This document shows, in pieces, positions 37,792 through 48,675 of a DNA stretch of 64,000 bases. Position 1 is the first letter of the stretch. Every line of letters begins with the position of its first letter. Source of the stretch: Cotesia glomerata. Its lineage: Eukaryota; Arthropoda; Insecta; Hymenoptera; Braconidae. The notes under the pieces are model-generated. The model had not been told where the DNA came from and did no database searches. It worked only from the letters and a program-made list of their open reading frames with translations. Location of the stretch: positions 22,574,144-22,638,143 of the forward strand of contig NC_058162.1 in the NCBI RefSeq assembly GCF_020080835.1, in the 5' to 3' direction. Made by a program: the position numbers and the translations under genes.

Positions 37792-40700
37792 ATGAACGAA
37801 ATAATAGACAATAACTTTATAAATAATTATAATAAAATTGAACTAGCCTTGAAAAATGCTGCTTTTATTGCTATTGATGCTGAATTCAGTGGAATTAAGG
37901 AAGAGAGTGTTGCTGATTTATCGTAAGGTTTTTTTTTTAATGACAATGTTTTTTTCCCTATTGATGAATATTTTTTAAAAATTTGTTTTGTTTCAATAAT
38001 TGTACTCAACAAAATTTGTTTTTAAGAAATTTATCTAGTAATTGTTTAGTTTTACGGTTACTAAATTTTTTTTGACATCAAAATCAAAATTGGTATTTTT
38101 AAACTTTTTTATGACATCAAATTTAGCTGTCACTTAACAATTTTTTAATTTTCTTTGACAAATAAATGTGAATCTAAAAATTATTTTTAAAAAAATGCAT
38201 TTTTAGTTATGACATTAAAATAAGTCACTTGATCATTTTTTAATTTTATTTAACAAACAAATTTACTCCAACAAATGATTAAAAAAAAATTGTGTTTTTA
38301 ATTTTAAAAAATTACTAATTGTTAATTTTATTATCAAAATTAAATTAGCCGGCATCGGAAAATTTTTAGAATTTTTTTTATAGAAAAAAAATGAATGAAA
38401 AAAAATTAAACGAAAAAATTTGACATGTAGAAAATTTGGAAAATTCGAAGTGCAATTTTTAAAAAACATTTTTTTATTTATAATTTTCATTGATTCAAAA
38501 AATAAAAAATTTTCAAATCTCTGCTAATTTTAGTATTCAATTTTTCTTATGCCATAATTTATTTGTTACAAAAATTATTAAATATTTGCTAAATTAATTT
38601 TCATTTTTAATTTATTAAAATTTCTACATGTCAATTTTTTTCCTTATTTTTTTGCCATAATTTATTTGTTAAGAAAATTATTAAATATCTGATAAATTCA
38701 TTTTCATAAGTTTTTTTTATTATTTTACTTCACGGTAAATTTACAATAATAATAATTAAAATTATGATACTGAAATTAAAAGACATCTGTCAATTTTTTG
38801 AATTTTTATCACTAAACTATTATGAAAAAATTTTAGTAAAAAAAATTCACATCTAAAAATTAACAAAAAATTAAAAGTGCAAATTTTTTAAAAATATTTT
38901 TTTTTTAATTAATTTTTAATAAAAATAAAAAAAAAACTGTCAGATGTCAGCTGATTTCAGTATTATTTAAAATTTGTAAATATAAATTTTTCAATTTATT
39001 AAAAAATTCTCAATTTTAACAAAAATTTCAAAATCTTTATTTAAAAAAGAATTTTTTTTATCAAAAAATTGACATTTTTAATTAAAAAAAAATTCTAAAT
39101 ATTTTTATGAGGTAAAAAATTGAGAACCGTAAAACTAAACAATTATTAATTATTTTCTATCACAAAAAATAAAAAAATAAACTTCAAGACAATTTCAATC
39201 ACCAAAAGCGTATTTTTAAATTTAAATAAAATAAAAAATTGATTTCAATTTTAAAATCTTAGATTATTTGACTCTATGCCGCAGCGGTACAAAAAATTAC
39301 GCGACAACATAGATCCATTTATCGCAATACAAATAGGAATAAGTGCCTTCAAGTACATAAGAGACGAGAATAAATACAAAGTTGAAACGTACAATTTTTA
39401 CTTACTACCTCGCCAATTGCCATTTGATGACAGGCAATTTTTGTGGCAAGTTGGAGCGCTGGAATTTCTAACCAGGCATCATTTTGACTTCAACAAGGTA
39501 ATTTATGTTCACTTCTTGGAATTAAATAATTGTGGCAATTAATTCCTAGTCAGAAAAAATAATTCTGTTTTCAAAATTTGAAAATTGTAATTCATAATGC
39601 TTTAAAAAATTTCCATTTATTATTTTTTTTAATTTTCACAAGTTGAATTTTTTATAATTTAATTTCTATAAAATTATAAAAAAATTTCAAATTTTACATT
39701 TTTTTACGCCTATTTTTTTTTAATTCATTTTTTAAAATCAAGGATAATAAATTATTACTAATTTTAGTTGAACTACGATGGAATTTCGTATTTGGATGAA
39801 GAAAAGGAGAAGAAATTAAGAGACTCATTAAAAGAAAATGATTATGTGAACAATCATGCAATTTTTACGAACCTAAGCGACGAAACAATATTCTCCACTG
39901 CGATTGACAGTGTAGCAAAATGGGTGAAAGACACTAGATCAATTGAAAAATCAATTGAATTGAGCTGTAACAATATTGCGCAGCAATGTTATATCCAGCG
40001 CGAGCTGAGATCGGTGTTTAAATCGATTTGGACTGAATCGAAAGGAAGAACTGAGATTGTGGTAATCAAAGTAGATGCTGAGACGAGACAAGCTCTTGAG
40101 GAAGCTGATAATGGGAGCCTCGAGAAGAGGATAATCGATTACTTTTTAGGGTTTACCAAAGTGTTCAAGCTTCTTGTTGCCTTGAAGAAGCCAATTATCG
40201 GCCATAATGTCCTTTTGGACTTGATGTTCATTTACAAGCAATTTTACAGGCCATTACCGAAAAATTATCTGGACTTCAAGAAGGAAATTAACAGAATTTT
40301 CCCTAATATTTATGATACTAAATTTATTAGTTATGAATTAAAGAAGAAGTTAGATTCAGGTTTGTTTTTCTTTTTAATATTTAGTAAGAATTATAACTTT
40401 AAGGTAGTTGTCACGGTACAATATTGTCAAAAAATTAGAGATTATACGCGTCGCAAAAGTATATGAGCTTGTAGCTAAGTAATCCATAATTTTTACGCAA
40501 GACTGTACCCGTGGAGACGCAACCTATACAATTGTTTCTGTCCGACTCCGTAGATATATACTTTTTTATAAATTGTTGAACTTGAATCCGCTATTTATAA
40601 ATAATTAGACGGTCAAAAATTTTTTATTTATTTTGCTTGGATTTATTTTAATTCAATATTAAATTTTTTTGACTGGGCCGATGACCTTGTAAAAATTTCA

Positions 40701-43700
40701 AATATTTAAAATCTAAATAATATTTATTATATTAATAATAATAACTAGCAACCTTGCAGTCACTATGTGACTGCCATGACTTGTGAACTATTAATAAATA
40801 AAATTTTGCTTTATTAAATCATGAACTTTGTTAAATTGCACTGTTCTTTCTTATATATTGACATTTTTAAAGATATAAGCTCATCCCGGTGGTACACTCA
40901 TCAAGAGCTTTCATTTGAGTACCCACACGCATTTTGATATATTTTTCGTATATACATATATATAATATATATAAATATATGAAAAATTTATGTGAGTACT
41001 CTAATGAAAGGTCTTGATGAGTATAACATCAAGATGAGCTTATATCTTTAAAAATGTCGATAGTTCATAAGATATCCGTTCAATTGCACTGTAATTTCTT
41101 AACTATTGACCTTTTTGAAGATATAAGCTCATCCCGATGTTACACACATCAAGAGCTTTCATTTGAGTATCCACATGCGTTTTGATATATTTTTCATATA
41201 TACATATATCGGGTATTCCATGCGAAATGGGAAAATGACTAAAATTTTAAAATTTCTCTAATTCATTCTAATTTAGTCCTAATTTATTATTAAAAGTCTA
41301 TATTTTACTAATTTGTAAAGAAAATTTTTTTAAATCAATAAGAAAATCGATTTTTCTCTCCTAGTAACTTTTCAGCCGTACTAACTTGTATCCAGGTTAA
41401 ATATTGTTTTAATAGTTTTAAGAAAAAATTCATTTTATATTTGTTATTAACTAACATATTTATTATCATAGTTTTAAGAACAAATTTTTTATGTTCGTTA
41501 TTAATTAACACCTAAGTTTATCAAGATCGTGTTATCAGTATGCTAAATCCTTTATTTGTGTTTTTTAATTAGTTTCTCTTTAATTATCTTAAATAATTTA
41601 TAGTTAAATATATAAACAATAATGTTTCTAAGGTTGAAATAATATAAAAGTCTTTTTAATAAACAACTTGATGAAGACATTTTGTCAAATGTCCCACCAG
41701 TCACTATGGAATGCCCCATGTATAATATTTATAAATATATGAAAAATTGATGTGGGTACTCTAATGAAAGGTCTCGATGAGAGTAACATCGGGATGAGCT
41801 TATATCTTTAAAAACGTCAATTGTTCACAAGATACAAGGTCATTTCTTATTTATGAATCTAGAGATGAAGAATTTTCGAATGCAGCCTAAATACTTATCA
41901 TAATAAATTGACTATCGGTGAGAATGATATGAAACCTTGAAAAGGCACAAATTAAGAAGGGTTTATATTTTTTCTCTCTCTCGCTCTCTATTGGACAAGC
42001 GAGAGTATCTCTGTCATACTTGTAGAACTTATGGAATCTTAAAACGGATTTTATACATAAAGAAATGAAAATTTTCCAAAAAAGCGCTTCGCTCTTCGAT
42101 GGATAATTTAATTATCTATCGAAGAGCGAAGCGTTTTTTTTCAAAATATTATCTTATTCATGAGCAAAACTCGTTTGAAAATCAACTATCAACCGCTCTT
42201 AAAGTCAAGACTTTTCCAACGATACCAAATTTAACCATAAAAACCCATTTTATCATATATACATTGGCCACAAAATTTTGCTTATTCTCTTAATAATATA
42301 AATGAGGATATTTAAAAATAAATTGAGAAGAAAAATTGATTTTTTTTAAAGTTATCGTGTTTAACTCTCCGTAAAAATTAAAAAATTTACACTATAAGCT
42401 ATTTTTAAGCGAAGCAATTAATTTATTTAAAAAAAAATTTTGATATTTTATATAAGATTTAATAATATGATTATTATTTCAGATGTATTAAAATCGAATA
42501 TCCTTCAAGAGCTTTACGAATTTTTCATAACCACTGGACGTGTATTAATAATAGACTCTCCAAAAATTGAATTCGAGAAAGAAAACACAGGTAAATTTAA
42601 TATTTAACAATAACTCAACCTCAACCCTCAAGTTAATAATATTTTTATTTTTATTTTTATTAAAAAAATATAGACGAAGAAAAATACCATGACGCTGGCT
42701 GGGATTCTTATTACAGTGGGTATTGTTTTGTAAAAACAGCATACGTACACGCGATTAAAAAACGCGGTCTGTAAGTATTTAAATATTTATTCCGACTTTT
42801 ATAAACCGTGTTTACTTAACGCTGGTTTGTTTGTTTTCACAGACGTGATGGGTTAATAGAACTGACCAACTCGGAAATTTTTTATGGAGTTCACGAGTAC
42901 GTTAATTGCGTTAATGTGATACGCGCTGACCTTTCTCACATTGTAAGTTATTTATACAGCAATTGAATATTATACAGAAAAAAAGATTTCTTGACTGGAG
43001 AATAAAATTCTTGGCTCAAGTAAATTTTCGGGTGCCCGAAGGAAGACCGAAGTTGTCTTGGCCGAAGTAAAAATTTTTCTTGAAATTCTATTCTTGGTGG
43101 AAGTAGATAGATAGATTTGTTACACTGTACAGCAGTAAGAACTGTCTTTTACAATTATTTCATCACAATTATACTGCCTCTCTCTATTTCACTGCGTTCG
43201 AATTTCTTTCAAATTTTCACTGCGTTCAAAGTTTCTGCCTTTCAAATTTCGCACCTAGATATCGCAACCTGCTCTTTCAACTTTTTATAATCTCTGCGTA
43301 TCTCTTGCGGCTGTGGACCGACTTGTGCTTCCTGTACTGTATTTACCCTATTCCTCACCTCTTTCGAATGACTGTTGGAATAGTGGCGATGGGGAAACCA
43401 CAGAGAAAACCCATGCCAGTACAAGTCGGCTACCGGAGCGACCCCCGACGGTTGGTTTGGAACTATTCGAATAACCGTCGGGGCTCGAATCCTCGCCTCA
43501 CGGCATGATGTACGAACGAATTAACGATATAATGACTTAACCCGCTCGGCCATCCTGCCGCTTATTCTTGGTGGAAGTAATAATAATAATGGAGGTTTTA
43601 CTTGTATCACCTGGGCAGTGTTTTACAAGGGAGGGTGGGGTATTATTTCTCACTTCCCTTTGTTACACAACACACTTTTTTCCCAGCTCTACTTTGTATT

Positions 43701-46700
43701 TACTTCCATCATTATTATCACTTCATTATACTCACTACTTCTTTTGACCCCACCCCCCTGCATGTCGGGATTTTTTCATTCCCAACACACACTTCTTAAT
43801 GCGGCTGTGGACCGACTTGTGCCTTCTGTACCGCATTCACCCTGGTCCTTACCACTCGGGTATTGGAACAGAAACATGGGGAAACCACAGAGAAAACCCA
43901 TGTTAGTACAGTCGGAGCTGGGTTAAGTCTACAGTGATTGATAAGAAATTCTTCTTTATCGACCACTGGAGCATTAGGCCCCTATCCTAGTGTGCAGAGA
44001 TCCCTCGCGCTAGCCAACGCTGACTAGAGTGATCACTCATTCAAGTTGTTGCTTAAATGGGTGATCACCCAAGTCAGACGTGTGCCGCCCGGCTATCTCT
44101 GCCACCTCCAGAGGCTGGCAACATTAACGCACATATTTTTATTTATAATCACTGAAAAATATTGGTGCGTGTCGGGATCGAACCCGGGTCCCACTCTTTC
44201 GAAAAGCGGGCACCGAACCGACCAAGCTATTGCCAGCCTTTTATTCTTGGTGGAAGTAATTTTTCTTAATTCAAATCATCATAAATACTTGATACAATAA
44301 ATTTTTATATTGGATCAAGATTTTTAGATACTTTAGGGAAGCAGCGCCACCTACTTCAGCTGAGAAAAAAATTTTCTCACCTTGAGAAAATTTTTCTCTT
44401 GAATATTTGATATCCATTTTAGATTATTTTAGCACGCAATTATACATATTGAATGAAAGAAAATGGTTCAATATTATTTGATCTTCCCATTTGACATGTT
44501 CGTCAATAAAAATATTAATGAAAATTTATTATCGAGATATTTAATTTTTTGGAACAAGAGAAAAATTTTCTCAAGACAAGAAAATTTACTTCTGTCAAGA
44601 ACTTAATTTTTTGGAGCAAGAAAAAAATTTTCTCAAAACAAGAAAATTTTCTTTATTCAAATAAATTGTCTTGGATCAAGATACGTATTTCTTGAAGCAA
44701 GAGAATTAATAAAATTTTTTTTTCGCCCAAGAAAATAATTAGCAAGAAATAGTATATTATACTACAAGGGCAGGAATCTCAACTTTCTGCCCGTGTAGTG
44801 TATACTAGTTTTCTTGCTATCCGGTCGAAAGTACGCAAAAAATTGCTTTGAAAAAAAATTGATGCCTGCCCCCGACATTTGCGGCACGAGCGAAGCGAGT
44901 GCTGCTGGTCGGGGGAGGGGGGGGGCAGGCATCAAATACACCTGTCAATAAAGATATTAATTTATAATCTATCATATTACTACTTTCTTTTGAGAAAAGA
45001 TCTTAATTTAATTTAATAAATTTAAAGTTATAAATATATTATAAATTAACTCTGATTTTAAGAATAGAAAAAAACAAAAAAATGAAATAATAATCGTAAA
45101 ATGCATAGAAAAAAAAATTAAGAAAAAAATCTGTTGGTGTATTTTTTTAAATAATTATTTGTTCAATAATGAATTTATTTATTTGAAAATATCTATCAGA
45201 ATAAAAAATAATTTCTCGTTTTTTTTTGTAATTTAAATATTTAATAAGTCTCATTTCATTAAAATAAATATTTATTTTCTCTAATTAACTTAGTTTCAAC
45301 GGCTGACTTTATCTAACAAAAAATTAATATTTAGACACACTTAAATAAATATACCTTGCATTGTTTTATTATAGATTTTTTTAAAAAACAATATAGTTAC
45401 TTTAAGTTGTTGCTACAAGATATGCTAAGATCTGCCAAGAACTTAGTAAACTTGAACGCGGCCATTATTTCGGCTCCTCGTCGTAGGGCGCATGCGCGAC
45501 TTGATCACGGCATAAAACTGAGGCTTTCTGCCGTGAAATCGCTGCGGGAATCCCGTACTTTCGACCGGCGTACTAAGAAAAATTTTTCTCAGAAAAATAT
45601 GCCCTTGTAGTGTAATATACTATTCTTGGTTCAAGTGAACCATTCTTTCTGTGTATAAATTATTGTAAACTGTTTATTTTTTTTTTTTTTTCTTTTATTA
45701 TTTATAGAGATTAGACGGACCAGATCCTAAATCAACTCGGCCACCTTGGCTTAATATAAAAACTCAAAAAATATCAATCAATATACGTGAGGTAATTTTT
45801 ATTATTAATTAATTTTTAATTTTTATTTATTAATTATTATTTTATCAGATTTCAGAACTACTATCGCCGTTTGGATCAATTGCAATAAAACCTTATAATA
45901 AAAAAAGTATTTTAGTAGCAACATCAAATTATCGAACGTAAGAAATTATTATTATAATTATTAATTAATAAAAAATAAATTTGTTAAAAATTTTATTCCT
46001 TAGCTGAAGAAATAAAATTTTTTTTCACAGTAATTTTCTTGAAGAAAAAAATTTTAAATTTGGAAAAAAAAATTCTTGTTGAAAATTCGCAAGTTGTCTT
46101 TTTATAATTAAAAATTATTTTTAAATTTAAATTAATAATTTATTGATTTAAAATTATTATTTTACAAATCAAAAAAAATTTTTTAAAGAAGAAAGATATT
46201 GTGAGAAAAATTTGTATTTCTTCTGATTTAGACTGCATTTAAAAATGCTCTGTCTCTAGATACATAATTAAGAAATGACCTTGTATCTTGTGAACTATTG
46301 ACATTTTTAAAGATATAAGCTCACTACGACATTACACTCATCGAGACCTTTCATTTAAGTACCCACATCAATTTTTCATATATTTATATATATTACATAT
46401 ATGTATATATGAAAAATATATGAAAATGCATGTGGGTACTCAAATGAAAGCTCTTGATGAGTGTAACATCAAGATGAGCTTACATCTTTAAAATGATCAA
46501 TAATTAAGAAATGACCTTGTATCTTGTCAACTACTGACATTTTTAAAGATATAAGCTCACTCCGACATTACACTCATCGAGACCTTTAATTTGAGTACCC
46601 ACATACATTTTTGATATATTTTTTATATATACATATATATAAATATATGAAAAATTGATGTGGGTACTCAAATGAAAGATCTCGATGAGTGTAACATTAA

Positions 46701-48331
46701 GATGAGCTTATATCTTCAATAATATCATTAGGCGACAAAATACAACATCATTTCTTAATTACAGATATTTTTAAAGATATAAGCTCACCCTGACATTACA
46801 CTCATCGAGACCTTTCATTTGAGTACCCACATCAATTTTTCATATATTCATATATATATTATATATATGTACAGTCAAAACCGTTTACAGCGACTTCGCT
46901 TAAAGCGACGTGTCGGTTATTACGACGAAGTTTTTTAGTTCCGTCGCTATTACATGTAAAATTCTCAAGCCAAAAACCGCTTATAACAACATTGCTTATA
47001 GCGACAAATCGTTTATAGCAACCGAATTCACAGTACTTATAGTAGTAAACTCATAGTAAAATACATTGGTTATAGCGCCTGATAAATACTTTCGTTCGTT
47101 TTGCAGTGAATGTACTTATGATGTCATAAAATTATTTTGCAGCTTCAAATTAATGAGAATCACAATTTTCATTTTAGTTAAGGTAGTTAGGCCCAAAAAG
47201 CAAAAATTCAAGAAATCTCCCAAACTCCGTATAGAAGTATTTAAATACATAATACACACGCTGTTAAAATTTAGAGACGATTTACCACGTCTAACCGAAG
47301 ATAATTGCAATTGAAAATGACATTTTTACACAGTTGGTATGGGAGAAGAGAGAGAAAACCGCGAAGTTTTATTATTTTTGTATTGAAGAAATTTTAAGAA
47401 TTTCACGAAAAATTAATATTACTTAGATTAATACATGTATAATTACCCTACAAAATTCTTCAAAATAAATCCAAGAAATATAATTATTATAATTTGCAAA
47501 ATTAGTAAAGATATATATTACTAAAATATTCTTCCAACATATTTATTTAAACTTGAAAATTACTCAGTTCAATAATATAAAAATCCGATTATTATTGTCA
47601 CTCTTATAAATATTATTATTATCGACGATTAGTGTCGTTATTTGGATGAAAAATTGTCGTCTGGTTGGCCCGTAAGTTAGATAAAACGACGTTATAAGTT
47701 TAATAATAATACCAAGGTTCTGAAGCGTGTGTACTACGTACATTTGTACGCGTATTAAATAACTAGTTACTTTTTAGTTTGCTCGTCTTGATTTAGTTTT
47801 AAAATAAATAATCCCGGGAATTCGCTATCATGCATTCATCTTTATAGGCCCGTGGCGTGCTACTGCTTCTGCTACTTATTCTGTTTCTAGCCACTTATAA
47901 ATCTTTTATTAAATTATTTTAGTTTTATTTTTATGTTTTACGCTTAACAGGCTAGATACTTTGTCGGGTTTTATGCTCCTAAAAATTGCCCATTATATTT
48001 TCAGAAAAAACAAATTTTTAAATATTTGCTATTAATAATAATATAAATTTAATATTATATTATAAGATATATAAATATTTGATTGACATTTCAGGGCGAG
48101 AGAAATTCTGGATCATTTCCAGCGAAGCAAAGATTACCGCGTCGCTCTTTATAATCCGTTGAGATATTCATTAATTACTAAATCAATTATCTGGTAAGCT
48201 AACACTAATAACTCATAATTAGCTTAATTATAATTATTAAAAAAAAAATTAATTAAACTTACAGGAGCAGTGTGGTGTTATCCAGCGGTTTACTGACCTG
48301 GTTTATCCACGCGAAGATTACAAAACCTTAA
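37792..48331 (+). CDS. PNLDC1: PNLDC1/PARN-family 3'-5' exoribonuclease (pre-piRNA trimmer), complete, ten exons
   Basis: PARN-like DEDDh exonuclease; the silkworm and mouse orthologues trim pre-piRNA 3' ends on the mitochondrial surface. Exons 37792-37922, 39263-39497, 39768-40359, 42483-42590, 42674-42770, 42843-42942, 45708-45791, 45849-45937, 48095-48193 and 48265-48331 join in frame to give 533 residues, the usual PNLDC1 size. Catalytic residues are all visible: AIDAEFSG (D29, E31), IGHNVLLDL (D273), HDAGWDS (H361, D366). YDTK near 304 is the conserved PARN-type segment. The C-terminus has a hydrophobic stretch (VVLSSGLLTWFI, about 515-526) that could be the membrane anchor expected of PNLDC1 and absent from PARN. 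Introns 3, 6 and 8 carry many transposons. PARN itself is the alternative, disfavoured by length and C-terminal segment. Confidence 0.93.
40859..41059. repeat. Fold-back element of the AAAGATATAAGCTCA family, copy 1
   Basis: Ends ACATTTTTAAAGATATAAGC and its inverse (GCTTATATCTTTAAAAATGT) around an AT centre of CATATATA words. Stem words CATTTGAGTACCCACA and TGTGAGTACTCTAATG are inverted. In PNLDC1 intron 3. Further copies at 41107-41820 (interrupted), 46299-46497, 46535-46731 and 46762-46870. Confidence 0.8.
41107..41820. repeat. Fold-back element copy 2, split by an insertion
   Basis: The left half 41107-41209 and right half 41721-41820 match copy 1 when joined. The 511-bp insert at 41210-41720 separates them in the TA-rich loop. 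Confidence 0.75.
41210..41720. mobile_element. 511-bp element with GGGTATTCCATG / CATGGAATGCCCC-like ends
   Basis: Left CGGGTATTCCATGCG; right ACTATGGAATGCCCCATG, an imperfect inverted pair. TAT lies on both sides. The interior is AT-rich with a repeated pair TTTTAAGAACAAATTTTTTA / TTTTAAGAAAAAATTCATTT. No ORF. Confidence 0.6.
42081..42139. repeat. Near-perfect hairpin in PNLDC1 intron 3
   Basis: AAAGCGCTTCGCTCTTCGAT and its inverse ATCGAAGAGCGAAGCGTTT are separated by about 20 bases that also pair (GGATAATT/AATTATCT). The stem is GC-containing in AT-rich surroundings. Confidence 0.8.
43106..43563 (-). mobile_element. SINE A, class II (Ser/Leu-like) tRNA head
   Basis: Minus-strand SINE. The head begins at 43563 with GCGGCAGGATGGCCGAGCGG (A box TGGCCGAGCGG as in Ser/Leu tRNAs) and has the B-box-like GGATTCGAGCCC. 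The body includes GGGTTTTCTCTGTGGTTTCC and CACAAGTCGGTCCACAGCCG; the tail at the left is a short GATA repeat (43106-43116). Target word ATTCTTGGTGGAAGTA flanks both sides (43090-43105 and 43564-43579). Confidence 0.85.
43580..44242 (-). mobile_element. SINE B, different tRNA-like head, shared body
   Basis: Minus-strand SINE of ~660 bp. The head near 44240 reads GGCTGGCAATAGCTTGGTCG (A box TAGCTTGGTCGG) with B box GGGTTCGATCCCGACACG. The body contains the same GGGTTTTCTCTGTGGTTTCC and CGACTTGT/CACAGCCGC segments as SINE A, plus a long extra portion. The tail at the left is an AAT repeat (43580-43590). The same target word ATTCTTGGTGGAAGTA flanks it at 43564-43579 and 44243-44258. Confidence 0.85.
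44751..45621. mobile_element. 871-bp TIR element with CpG-rich inner arms
   Basis: TIRs AGTATATTATACTACAAGGG and CCCTTGTAGTGTAATATACT, with AT immediately on each side. A second inner inverted pair is CCGGTCGAAAGTACG (44821) and GTACTTTCGACCGG (about 45556). It contains the GC hairpin 44861-44933 and a CpG-dense block with GCGCATGCGCGACTTGATCA. Non-coding; superfamily unclear. Confidence 0.7.
44861..44933. repeat. GC-rich hairpin with G-run
   Basis: GATGCCTGCCCCCGAC pairs with GTCGGGGG...GGGGCAGGCATC. The loop contains the palindrome GCACGAGCGAAGCGAGTGC. The right arm has GGGGG-A-GGGGGGGGG, a potential G-quadruplex or slippage tract. It stands out in ~80% AT DNA. Confidence 0.75.
46299..46870. 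repeat. Tandem array of three AAAGATATAAGCTCA fold-back elements
   Basis: Copies 46299-46497, 46535-46731 and a truncated 46762-46870, separated by short linkers that contain AAGAAATGACCTTGTATCTT or relics of it. In PNLDC1 intron 8. Same family as 40859-41059. Confidence 0.8.
46871..47314 (+). mobile_element. Fragment of a pogo-like element
   Basis: Begins ACAGTCAAAACCGTTTACAG followed by repeated GCGAC/AGCGACAA words, the style of pogo/Tigger terminal repeats that start CAGT. Downstream, an open stretch (47066-47314) with VVRPKKQKFKKSPKLRIEVF loosely recalls the start of a pogo-family DNA-binding domain. The right end was not found (a GTCGTTATTTGGATG patch near 47630 may be a relic). Not a working transposase. 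Confidence 0.45.
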
Positions 48332-48363
48332 AAAAAATTTTTTTTTACGATCTGAGATCAGTA

Positions 48364-48675
48364 TTATTCAATAAAAAAAATGTAATAATAATAATTATTT
48401 GCAGTTTTTTTAAATAAGAATAAGCGGTACTCTGTTTTCCGATATTTCAAAAGTTTTCTCTGGCCGCAACTCAAGGCTACCCCTCGAAATAACACGGTAG
48501 CTATTTTGTGTAGGCGTTTTTTAGCTCTGCCGAGCAGCCTCAGTGTCTTGTCCACGTAACAGAGAGCCATAAACCACCGGATTGTCAATGCAGGAGCTTC
48601 TTTTAAAAAAATAGTTTGAATATTTATAAAAAAATATTTTACTTTTCTGACAGTCTTCGGCTCATCACTTTGCAT
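48364..48675 (-). CDS. Hypothetical protein, 103 residues, tail-to-tail with PNLDC1
   Basis: Minus-strand frame starting MQSDEPKTVRKVKYFF, with a basic centre TLRLLGRAKKRLHKIATVLF and an AT-derived tail NNYYYYIFFIE. The centre (48400-48600) is far less AT-rich than the flanks and free of homopolymers, which suggests real coding history. No signal peptide; no family recognised. The stop lies 33 bases beyond the PNLDC1 stop, so 3'UTRs would overlap. A GTAAAATATT after TVRK and AAAAG before APALTIRW look like a short intron, but removing it breaks the frame. It may be an exon, a pseudogene or a non-coding transcript. Confidence 0.35.
   Translation of the reverse strand: MQSDEPKTVRKVKYFFINIQTIFLKEAPALTIRWFMALCYVDKTLRLLGRAKKRLHKIATVLFRGVALSCGQRKLLKYRKTEYRLFLFKKTANNYYYYIFFIE

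Larger units (their letters stand above)
42974..45655 (-). mobile_element. TACACAGAAA hAT-like element, reverse copy carrying three nested insertions
   Basis: In PNLDC1 intron 6. Outer pieces 42974-43105, 44259-44750 and 45622-45655 align in reverse order with the element at 28925-30939 (GACTGGAGAATAAAATTCTT, CTTGAAATTCTATTCTTGG, AAGATACGTATTTCTTGAAG, TTCTTTCTGTGTA). It is interrupted by SINE A (43106-43563), SINE B (43580-44242) and the TIR element 44751-45621. Confidence 0.8.

Noticed and set aside
43480..43563. Functional Ser/Leu tRNA gene
   Set aside because: The A box fits, but the sequence leads into a SINE body, ends in a GATA tail and has target duplications.
44160..44242. Functional tRNA gene on the minus strand
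   Set aside because: A and B boxes are present, but the sequence continues into a SINE body, is flanked by a target duplication and has no convincing cloverleaf or anticodon.
45356..45610. 84-residue plus-strand frame
   Set aside because: Lies across the inner arm of the 871-bp TIR element; the Arg-rich part is a translation of its CpG block.
47066..47314. Intact pogo transposase
   Set aside because: Only ~80 codons, weak resemblance limited to the first residues, no catalytic residues seen.
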